Part shown: one piece after another, positions 1 through 5,376 of the stretch
Position numbering within the stretch: position 1 is the first letter of the stretch
How the letters are laid out: each line of letters begins with the position of its first letter
Assembly: GCA_002327255.1 (NCBI GenBank)
Contig: DCUM01000151.1
Coordinates: 42,635 to 49,202 of the forward strand
Direction of reading: 5' to 3'
Origin: a bacterium UBA2214
GTDB taxonomy: Bacteria; Zhuqueibacterota; Zhuqueibacteria; Residuimicrobiales; Residuimicrobiaceae
Length of the DNA: 6,568 bases
Notes under the pieces: generated by a model
The model's database searches: none
Told to the model about the DNA's origin: nothing
What the model saw: only the letters and a program-made list of their open reading frames with translations
Made by a program: the position numbers and the translations under genes

Positions 1-24
1 TTTTTCTGACAGGAACCCTGGATT

Positions 25-837
25 ATGAAAAAACACCTGTTTCACTACCTGTTGTTTGCGGTGCTGCTCCTGCTCGGCGCCGGCTGCGATGATCACGGTT
101 TGGCGCCGCAGCCCGGCAAGCTGATCGTGGATGTCGTCTTCCTGGGCACGCCGCCCGCCAATACGCAGGGCATCTATTTGATAGTCGCCCCCAACTTTCC
201 ACCCCACGCCATCAATGAACTGTTTCACAGTTCCAACAGCCTGCCGTTCGACCGCGATTCCGTGCGCACCGAACTGGATCTGCCCCTGGGGCATTATGAT
301 TCGTTCAGCCTGTGGTGGTACAGCACCGAGACCAAATCGAATCTCGCGGATATCCTCGCCTTGCCGCTGGATATCGACAACAGCCTGCTGCCGCTGGGGT
401 TCGATCTCACCAAAGAGAAACCCGAGGAGCACGTCGAGTTGTTGGCCGATTGGGACAAGGTCACCCGCGATGCCAGCATCGAGGGCACCATCCATTTCAA
501 CGGCCCCTTTCCGAAAAACACCCTCGCCACCGCCGTAGCCGCCTACCGGCTCATCCCCCGGGCCAACGTGCAGTATCTGACCTATCTGAAATCCATCGAT
601 TTCACCGTCGCCACCAATCCCTATCATTTCAAGCTGCCGATCCGTAACGGCGCCATCGATTATGTGGTGGTCTTTTGGCTCCCGGAGCGGGCCAGCCTCA
701 CCGATTTTCAGACCATCGGTTTCTACCAGAGTGCTGCGGCACCCGGTGTGCCGCTCAAGTTTCGCGTCAAACCCGGCGAGACCGTCACCGGCGTGGATAT
801 TTATGCGGACTGGTCGGTGATCGAAAAACGGCCGTGA
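25..837 (+). CDS. Putative outer-membrane lipoprotein with two diverged copies of one domain
   Basis: A 270-residue exported lipoprotein of unknown function. The N-terminus is basic (MKKH), followed by a hydrophobic stretch at residues 8-19 and a lipobox-like LGAGC with Cys21 as the likely lipidation site. Gly at -3 is not ideal, so signal peptidase II processing is likely rather than certain. The mature part looks like two copies of one beta-rich domain, roughly residues 31-146 and 151-266. Each has an early strand ending F-x-G (F39/G41 and F158/G160), a mid-domain hydrophobic strand with aromatic residues (YDSFSLWWY and IDYVVVFWLPE), and a closing ADW (141-143 and 261-263), an offset of 119-120. 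AGGAA at 11-15 precedes the ATG by 9 bases. The receptor gene starts 43 bases downstream, so the protein may be a partner or surface accessory of that receptor. I do not recognise a named family. Confidence 0.85.
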   Translation: MKKHLFHYLLFAVLLLLGAGCDDHGLAPQPGKLIVDVVFLGTPPANTQGIYLIVAPNFPPHAINELFHSSNSLPFDRDSVRTELDLPLGHYDSFSLWWYSTETKSNLADILALPLDIDNSLLPLGFDLTKEKPEEHVELLADWDKVTRDASIEGTIHFNGPFPKNTLATAVAAYRLIPRANVQYLTYLKSIDFTVATNPYHFKLPIRNGAIDYVVVFWLPERASLTDFQTIGFYQSAAAPGVPLKFRVKPGETVTGVDIYADWSVIEKRP

Positions 838-870
838 TACGGATCCGGGAGGAGTGGTCAAACACAGAAC

Positions 871-874
871 AGGA
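871..874 (+). promoter_or_regulatory. Ribosome binding site deciding the receptor start
   Basis: AGGA lies 6 bases before ATG 881 and 9 before ATG 884. It supports a start that puts the Arg-Arg and hydrophobic core of the signal peptide right at the N-terminus. The purine-rich GGGAGGAG at 845-853 region looks stronger but abuts GTG 854 with no spacer and is about 28 bases from ATG 881. Confidence 0.6.
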
Positions 875-880
875 TTTGCC

Positions 881-3037
881 ATGATGCGTAGAATATTGAT
901 AGGGATGGTGCTGCTGCCTGCGGTCCTGATGGCGCAGGGGGTGGTGCGCGGTCAGATTTATGACCAGGAGAGCGGCCAGGCCTTGCCCGGGGCCAATGTT
1001 CAGCTCCTCGGGACGCTGCGCGGCGCCGTCTCGGATGCCCGGGGCCGGTTCGTCATCCCGAACCTCCCCGCCGGCAGTTACGCCCTGCGGGCTTCCATGA
1101 TCGGTTATCGCGCCCGGCAGCTGGAGCGGATCGTGATCACAGCCGGCGAAGAGACGACCGTGACGGTGCGTCTCAAACCCACGCCCATCATCATGGATCC
1201 GGTGGTGGTCTCCGCGGGCAAGACCAAACAGACGCTGGATCAGGCGCCGGTCTCGCTCTCCGTGGTCTCCTCTCTGGAGATCCGGCAGCGCAACGCCACC
1301 AACATTCAGGAGGCGCTCGAGACCGCGCCTGGCGTCCATTTTGTCGGCAATCAGATCAACATCCGCGGTTCCACCGGCTATACCTTCGGCGCCGGCAACA
1401 AGGTGCTGCTGCTGCTGGACGGCGTGCCGGTCTATGCCAGCGACACCGGCGAGTTCAACTGGGACATGCTGCCGCCGCTGGACATCGAGCAGATCGAAGT
1501 GCTCAAGGGTGCGGGCTCCACGCTGTGGGGCGCTTCGGCCCTCGGCGGCGTGGTCAATGTGCTCACCAAAGACGCGGATCCCGATGGCCGGCTGTTGTTC
1601 TCCTACACCGCCGGGCTCTATGACAAGCCCTGGCATGAGGAATGGGAATGGACCGAGCCCTGGCGGCTCCATTACACCCGCGAGGACATCAGCTACAGCC
1701 GACGCATCGGACGCGTCGGCGGCCGCATCTCCCTCGGCCGTTTCATGACCACCGGCTATACGGAACTGGGCGACGCGCAGAAATACAATCTCACCGGCAA
1801 ATTTGACATCCAGTTCGGCAGCGGCGTCAAATGGACCCTCTATAATGCCTACAGTTATATCAACCGCGGTTTTTTCGTGCAGTGGAAGGGCCCCAATGAC
1901 CCCTATGAGGTGGACCCCAAAAATTTGAACAACCATGCCAACACCAATCAGATCAATACCTACACCAAGCTGGTCATCCCGATTTCGCCGCGTTTTGCCG
2001 TGAATCTGCGCGCCTCGCTGGTGCGCACGCTGATGGGAAATCAGTTCGGCGAGAGCAGCAATTTCAATCCGGCCTATGGCGAAGGCGCCGAGATCCAGGC
2101 GGATTACATCCCCCGCGAAAATCATACGGTGACCGCCGGAGTGCAGTTACAGCATGATGCGGGATCGACCAAATATTTCGGCGATCACAAGGGCTATTTC
2201 CTCGGTCCCTACCTGCAGAACGAGTGGAAGATGCGCAACAATCTCCGTCTCACCACGGGATTCCGCTATGACCGCTATCAGCTGGTCGGCGGCCTGAAGG
2301 AGGATCTGTTCAGTCCCCGCATCGGTCTCAACTGGCAGCCGTGGCCGACCACCAGCATTCGCGCCTCGGCGGGCAGCGGCTTCCGCGCCGCCACCATCAT
2401 CGAGCGCTTTCTCGAACTGGCGATCATGAATTTCAAGATCGTCGCCAATCCGGCCCTTAAAGCGGAGAGCAGCTGGGCCTATGATCTCGGCTTGCGGCAG
2501 TACATCAATGAGAACTGGAACGTGGACCTCTCCTTCTTTGACAACGAATACTGGGAGCTGATCGAGGCGCACATGGATTTGATCCGCGGTCAGGTGCAGT
2601 TTCGCAATATTCCGCGGGCGCGCATCCGGGGGGTGGAGGCGACGACCAATTTCAGCTATCCCTGGCAGTGGAAGAATTGGCCGGTGTTGCCGAGTCTGCA
2701 ACTCACCGCCACGGCCATGGATCATGAAGAGCTGACCTGGCATGAGCCGCTCACCTACCGGCCCAAGCTGATCGCGACCCTCAAGGCGGGTTTGCGGGTC
2801 TCCAGGGTGCAGGTGCAACTGGACTACCGCTATGCCAGCAAAGTGGATGCGGTCAAGATTTACCCGATCAACGACCGTGTGCCGATGAAATTCTGGGATG
2901 TGCGTCTGAGCTACGAGTGGCGCAAGCTCAGTTTCAGACTGGGGGTGCAGAATCTGGGGCAGTATAATTACGCGCCGATGGAGAGCAACCTCCTGCCGAT
3001 GCGGACGTACACGGCCGGGGTGCAGGGGGAATTTTAG
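881..3037 (+). CDS. TonB-dependent outer-membrane receptor with N-terminal carboxypeptidase-regulatory-like domain
   Basis: A 718-residue gated outer-membrane channel that would import a scarce ligand using TonB-ExbBD energy. The signal peptide is MMRRILIG followed by a hydrophobic core, with likely cleavage after LMA (residue 18). Residues 20-100 form a carboxypeptidase-regulatory-like beta-sandwich (V-x-G-x-I-x-D at 22-28, ALPGANV at 34-40, GRFVIPNLPAGSY at 55-67). A TonB-box-like DPVVVSA lies at 106-112. The plug spans about 123-230, with IRGSTGY, LLLLDGVPVY, IEQIEVLKGAGSTLWGASA and GGVVNVLTK. The remainder is beta-barrel and ends in the terminal Phe typical of BAM-assembled proteins. Length is normal for BtuB/CirA-type receptors. 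The substrate is not evident, and nearby genes do not decide between siderophore, cobalamin or another ligand. The start at 881 is preferred (AGGA at 871-874). ATG 884 is an alternative. GTG 854 has a GGAGGA directly against it, too close to serve, and would add nine residues before the signal peptide. Confidence 0.95.
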   Translation: MMRRILIGMVLLPAVLMAQGVVRGQIYDQESGQALPGANVQLLGTLRGAVSDARGRFVIPNLPAGSYALRASMIGYRARQLERIVITAGEETTVTVRLKPTPIIMDPVVVSAGKTKQTLDQAPVSLSVVSSLEIRQRNATNIQEALETAPGVHFVGNQINIRGSTGYTFGAGNKVLLLLDGVPVYASDTGEFNWDMLPPLDIEQIEVLKGAGSTLWGASALGGVVNVLTKDADPDGRLLFSYTAGLYDKPWHEEWEWTEPWRLHYTREDISYSRRIGRVGGRISLGRFMTTGYTELGDAQKYNLTGKFDIQFGSGVKWTLYNAYSYINRGFFVQWKGPNDPYEVDPKNLNNHANTNQINTYTKLVIPISPRFAVNLRASLVRTLMGNQFGESSNFNPAYGEGAEIQADYIPRENHTVTAGVQLQHDAGSTKYFGDHKGYFLGPYLQNEWKMRNNLRLTTGFRYDRYQLVGGLKEDLFSPRIGLNWQPWPTTSIRASAGSGFRAATIIERFLELAIMNFKIVANPALKAESSWAYDLGLRQYINENWNVDLSFFDNEYWELIEAHMDLIRGQVQFRNIPRARIRGVEATTNFSYPWQWKNWPVLPSLQLTATAMDHEELTWHEPLTYRPKLIATLKAGLRVSRVQVQLDYRYASKVDAVKIYPINDRVPMKFWDVRLSYEWRKLSFRLGVQNLGQYNYAPMESNLLPMRTYTAGVQGEF

Positions 3038-3051
3038 CTGTCTGGAGCAGC

Positions 3052-3099
3052 AGGATGTAAGAATCTGGGGATGCAAGGATATAAGGAAATTAGGGAATA
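3052..3099. repeat. Degenerate 8-bp-period tandem array (about six units)
   Basis: Read in steps of eight from 3052, the sequence gives AGGATGTA, AGAATCTG, GGGATGCA, AGGATATA, AGGAAATT and AGGGAATA, then GGGG. The units stay in phase with no insertions and fit a loose consensus AGGATRTA, with purine-purine at the first two positions throughout. The array begins 15 bases after the receptor stop codon and runs almost directly into the 7-bp array. It holds no open frame worth calling. Function is unknown. Confidence 0.6.
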
Positions 3100-3113
3100 G
3101 GGGTGGCGGAATC

Positions 3114-3211
3114 AGTTGGCAGTTGGCGACAAAAGACGACAGACGACGGACCACAGACGCGACACAGTGGTCAGTAGTCCGTGGTCCGTCGTCCATGGTC
3201 CATGGTCCGTT
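3114..3211. repeat. 7-bp-period tandem array (14 in-phase units) with two oppositely oriented halves
   Basis: Read in steps of seven from 3114, the units are AGTTGGC (twice), GACAAAA, GACGACA, GACGACG, GACCACA, GACGCGA, CACAGTG, GTCAGTA, GTCCGTG, GTCCGTC, GTCCATG (twice) and GTCCGTT. Left-half units mostly begin GAC and right-half units begin GTCC, so the halves are roughly reverse complements of each other. No unit is out of phase over 98 bases. Seven is not a multiple of three, so every frame reads through repetitive peptides rich in Trp, Ser, Val, Thr, Asp and His. Those apparent frames are artefacts, not genes. Confidence 0.8.
3142..3193. repeat. 17-bp inverted repeat (16 of 17 pair) inside the 7-bp array
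   Basis: Bases 3142-3158 pair with 3177-3193. The outer 13 bases (GACGACGGACCAC against GTGGTCCGTCGTC) are a perfect inverted repeat. After one A-C mismatch come three more pairs, leaving an 18-base loop at 3159-3176. In RNA this would be a strong hairpin between the receptor and the repeat-protein gene. It could slow decay of the receptor mRNA or weakly terminate transcription. Five T at 3210-3214 lie 16 bases past the stem, too far for a classical intrinsic terminator. Confidence 0.65.
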
Positions 3212-3247
3212 TTTCGCAACCTGAACATCACACGCTGCATCTTTTGC

Positions 3248-3255
3248 GAGGAAGG
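3248..3255 (+). promoter_or_regulatory. Ribosome binding site deciding the repeat-protein start
   Basis: GAGGAAGG ends 4 bases before ATG 3260. It fixes the start at a methionine directly followed by a signal peptide. It rules out the open frame that runs back to TTG 3116, because those 48 extra codons are read entirely from the intergenic repeat and the leader. Confidence 0.8.
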
Positions 3256-3259
3256 TACA

Positions 3260-4294
3260 ATGAATCCATATCGCATCATAAAAAATCTGGCAGCCATCAT
3301 CACACTGGTGCTTTTCTGTCTGCCCGGGTGGGCCGCCAGTCAGAGCCTTGAAGTGCCCAGCGCCAAATGGGGGATCAGCATCGGCAACTCGCCGGCGTTC
3401 ACCGGATTACGATTCAATTATCGCGACAACCATGTCCAATATGTAAATGGCATCAATGTGACCATTTGGCAGCCCTTTAAGGAGAATCAACCTGCTGAAA
3501 TCCAGGGTATCTCTCTTGGTCTGTTGCCTGGCGGAGGCAATCTTACGGGAATCCAGTTGGGATTGGTGGGTATTGCTGCTAATAAGAATGTCTCCGGAAT
3601 CTCCGTGGCCGTAGTGGGCTTTGGCGCTGGCGGAAGCGTGACCGGCATATCGCTCAGCGGCATCGGTATGGGCACGGGGGGTGATGTGAAGGGATTGCAT
3701 ATTGCAGGAATCGGCGTGGGCGCCGGAGGGAATGTCTCAGGCATAACCGTCTCTGGCATTGGCGTTGGCGGCGGGAAAAATGTGACCGGCTTGAATTTCG
3801 CACTCGTCGGCATTGGCGCCAGTGAAAATCTCAGCGGCATCACGCTGGCCGGCATCGGTGCGGGCGCAGGCGGTGACGTGACTGGCGTTAGTCTGGCCGG
3901 CTTGGGATTTGGCGCCGGCAAGAACGTGCGGGGACTTACCATCGCTGGATTGGGCGTCGGCGCCGGGGAGACCATTTCTGGAGTGACTTTTACCGGATTG
4001 GGTGCCGGCGCCAAAAAAATCCAGGGCTTGACCATAGCTGGCCTCGGCATCGGCGCAGAACATCTCGCCGGCGTGCATCTTGCCCTGGGTAATATCCGCG
4101 TGCTCCAGGACGGCCGTTTATGTGGTTTGAGCATGAGTGGCTTTAACTATATCCGCGGCACTCAGAATGGTATTTCTATTGGATTAATTAACTATGCATA
4201 CCGGCTAAAGGGTATGCAATTCGGCCTTATCAATATTGTTCGCGATAATCCTAAACTTCGCAGGGTATTACCGTTATTGAATTTTAATTTCTGA
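3260..4294 (+). CDS. Secreted glycine-rich 16-residue-repeat protein, resembling LA_2272-type surface repeat proteins
   Basis: A 344-residue exported protein. The N-terminal signal peptide (NPYRIIKNL, hydrophobic 10-22) likely ends near residues 25-27 (GWA-AS-Q). Residues 31-82 are a non-repetitive lead-in containing WGISIGNS and NGINVTIW. Residues 83-270 are tandem repeats, mostly exactly 16 residues, of the form G-h-x-h-[AS]-G-h-G-h-G-x-G-G-x-V-[TS], where h is hydrophobic. Example unit: GISLSGIGMGTGGDVK. The last part (289-344) continues with looser GLSMSGFNY, GISIGLINYAY and GMQFGLINI units and ends PLLNFNF with a terminal Phe. From memory this pattern matches the LA_2272 family of surface repeat proteins known from Leptospira and similar Bacteroidetes proteins. 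Molecular function is unknown. The regular strands suggest a beta-rich surface or outer-membrane fold. The SDR gene follows after 18 bases. Base composition falls sharply near the 3' end. Confidence 0.85.
   Translation: MNPYRIIKNLAAIITLVLFCLPGWAASQSLEVPSAKWGISIGNSPAFTGLRFNYRDNHVQYVNGINVTIWQPFKENQPAEIQGISLGLLPGGGNLTGIQLGLVGIAANKNVSGISVAVVGFGAGGSVTGISLSGIGMGTGGDVKGLHIAGIGVGAGGNVSGITVSGIGVGGGKNVTGLNFALVGIGASENLSGITLAGIGAGAGGDVTGVSLAGLGFGAGKNVRGLTIAGLGVGAGETISGVTFTGLGAGAKKIQGLTIAGLGIGAEHLAGVHLALGNIRVLQDGRLCGLSMSGFNYIRGTQNGISIGLINYAYRLKGMQFGLINIVRDNPKLRRVLPLLNFNF
3506..4069 (+). repeat. In-frame tandem repeat coding for ~16-residue glycine-rich units (12 units)
   Basis: Conserved glycines open units at residues 83, 97, 113, 129, 145, 161, 177, 193, 209, 225, 241 and 256. 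The spacing is 16 for all but the first (14) and the last two (15). At DNA level the units are 48 bases but differ at many third positions; the G-h-G core, for instance, is written with ggc, gga and ggt. The duplication is therefore old and held by protein-level selection, unlike fresh slippage. Confidence 0.9.
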
Positions 4295-4299
4295 TGGAC

Positions 4300-4304
4300 A
4301 GGAG
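4300..4304 (+). promoter_or_regulatory. Ribosome binding site deciding the SDR start
   Basis: AGGAG ends 8 bases before ATG 4313. It overlaps the alternative GTG at 4304, which therefore cannot be served by it. The ATG places the MKVLFIGG nucleotide-binding strand exactly at the N-terminus, as usual for this family. Confidence 0.65.
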
Positions 4305-4312
4305 TGAGGGAC

Positions 4313-5296
4313 ATGAAGGTTCTTTTTATCGGCGGCACCGGCAACATCAGCACTGAGGTCAGTAAACTCGCGATCGCCTCGGGCATCGATCTTTATCTTT
4401 TGAACCGCGGCCGGATCGGCGTCGAGATTCCCAAAGCCAAATTTCTCATCGATGACATCTCGGACGCCGGCGCGACCAGCGCGCTGTTACAAGATCATCA
4501 ATGGGATATCGTGGTGGACTGGATCGCCTATACAGAAGATGAAGTCGAACGCGACATCGGCCTGTTCCGCGGCAAAACCCGGCAGTATGTTTTCATCAGT
4601 TCCGCCTCGGTTTATCAGAAACCGCCATCGCATCCCGTGATCACCGAATCGACACCGCTGCACAATCCGTTCTGGGAATACTCGCGCAACAAGATCGCCT
4701 GCGAGGAGCGTCTGCTGCGCGCCTGGCGCGATGAGGGATTTCCCGTCACCATTGTGCGGCCGTCGCACACCTACGACACCATCCTCCCGGCGGTCATCGG
4801 CGGCGGACGCGAATACACCCTCATCGACCGCATGGTGAAAGGACAAAAAGTGATATTGCACGGCGACGGCACCTCGCTGTGGACCCTCACCCATGCCGAG
4901 GATTTTGCGCGCGGATTTGTGGGTCTGCTGGGACATCAGCAGGCCATCGGACACGCTTTTCACATCACTTCCGACGAAATTCTGACCTGGAACCAGATCT
5001 ATCAGGCCATCGGCGAAGAGGTGGGCGCCGAGCCGCGCATCGTCCACATGCCCTCCGATTTCATCGGCAAGCAGGAACCCTCCCTGTACGGCACCCTGCT
5101 GGGCGACAAGGCCTACAGCGTCCTCTTTGACAACAGCAAGATCAAGCGCTTTGTGCCGGCGTATCAGGCGGTGATTCCCTTCCGCCAGGGTATTCGCAGG
5201 ACGCTGGCGTGGTTTGCGGAGAATCCGGCGCGTCAGGTGGTGCAGCCGGAGACCAACGAGATGATGGAGCGGCTGCTCCGGGAATATGGGAAATAG
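4313..5296 (+). CDS. NAD(P)-dependent epimerase/dehydratase-like SDR enzyme (substrate unknown)
   Basis: A 327-residue cytoplasmic Rossmann-fold enzyme of the extended/atypical short-chain dehydrogenase/reductase group. The N-terminal beta-strand and dinucleotide loop read VLFIGGTGNIS (3-13), a GxxGxx motif with Ser13 where the third Gly is usual. LNRG at 30-33 follows the second strand, where cofactor choice is often set. FISSASVY (94-101) and Y123-S-R-N-K127 supply the Ser and the YxxxK catalytic pair. VRPSHTYD (148-155), HGDGTSLWTLTH (183-194) and FHITSDEILTWNQIY (216-230) look like well-conserved family blocks near the substrate site. No signal peptide is present. From memory, close relatives are annotated only as NAD-dependent epimerase/dehydratase, so no specific sugar or reaction is claimed. 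It lies 18 bases after the repeat-protein gene, suggesting co-transcription. Its last codons coincide with a short 8-bp-period array. Confidence 0.9.
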   Translation: MKVLFIGGTGNISTEVSKLAIASGIDLYLLNRGRIGVEIPKAKFLIDDISDAGATSALLQDHQWDIVVDWIAYTEDEVERDIGLFRGKTRQYVFISSASVYQKPPSHPVITESTPLHNPFWEYSRNKIACEERLLRAWRDEGFPVTIVRPSHTYDTILPAVIGGGREYTLIDRMVKGQKVILHGDGTSLWTLTHAEDFARGFVGLLGHQQAIGHAFHITSDEILTWNQIYQAIGEEVGAEPRIVHMPSDFIGKQEPSLYGTLLGDKAYSVLFDNSKIKRFVPAYQAVIPFRQGIRRTLAWFAENPARQVVQPETNEMMERLLREYGK

Positions 5297-5311
5297 GGGT
5301 TTGGGAAACAG
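5280..5311. repeat. Short 8-bp-period array overlapping the SDR 3' end (four units)
   Basis: In steps of eight from 5280 the sequence reads GGGAATAT, GGGAAATA, GGGGTTTG and GGAAACAG. The first two units encode the final residues and stop of the SDR gene. Units resemble those of the 3052-3099 array (AGGGAATA then GGGG there; GGGAAATA then GGGG here). This suggests a dispersed 8-bp-period element located just after genes. The array is short, so chance is not excluded. Confidence 0.4.
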
Positions 5312-5363
5312 TGTGCCGTAGGCAGCAGGATTGTGCACTCTTTCGGCCGGATTCATGGCAGAT

Positions 5364-5370
5364 AAAGGAG
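5364..5370 (+). promoter_or_regulatory. Ribosome binding site deciding the protease start
   Basis: AAAGGAG ends 6 bases before ATG 5377. It excludes the in-frame extension that reaches back to 5209 inside the SDR gene, and makes the internal ATG 5389 unlikely because that codon has no such site. Confidence 0.8.
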
Positions 5371-5376
5371 AATACC

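Noticed and set aside
854..880. GTG 854 as the receptor start
   Set aside because: The purine-rich site directly abuts the GTG with no spacer. The nine added residues would precede an otherwise standard signal peptide starting at 881.
785..2125. A 446-codon open frame on the - strand opposite the receptor gene
   Set aside because: It lies antisense to a clear TonB-dependent receptor. Its protein is rich in His, Arg, Gly and Ala, has no recognisable domain, and is typical of a shadow frame in GC-rich DNA.
2147..3196. A 349-codon open frame on the - strand
   Set aside because: It starts in the 7-bp repeat array and then runs antisense to the receptor. The N-terminus is translated repeat and the rest has no domain pattern.
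3114..3211. CRISPR array or mobile-element end
   Set aside because: Units are 7 bases with no unique spacers. There is no transposase and no target-site duplication. It is a short-period array.
3212..3259. Promoter elements for the repeat-protein gene
   Set aside because: No convincing -35/-10 pair and no TAnnTTTG-type Bacteroidetes -10 could be seen. The TCTTTTG near 3242 is too loose to call.
3487..4134. A 215-codon - strand frame with Pro/Ala-rich repeats
   Set aside because: It is the antisense shadow of the glycine repeats (Gly codons read as Pro/Ala). It has no ribosome binding site or signal features.
4487..5356. A 289-codon open frame on the - strand opposite the SDR gene
   Set aside because: The sense strand encodes an intact SDR enzyme with catalytic motifs. 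The antisense product shows none.
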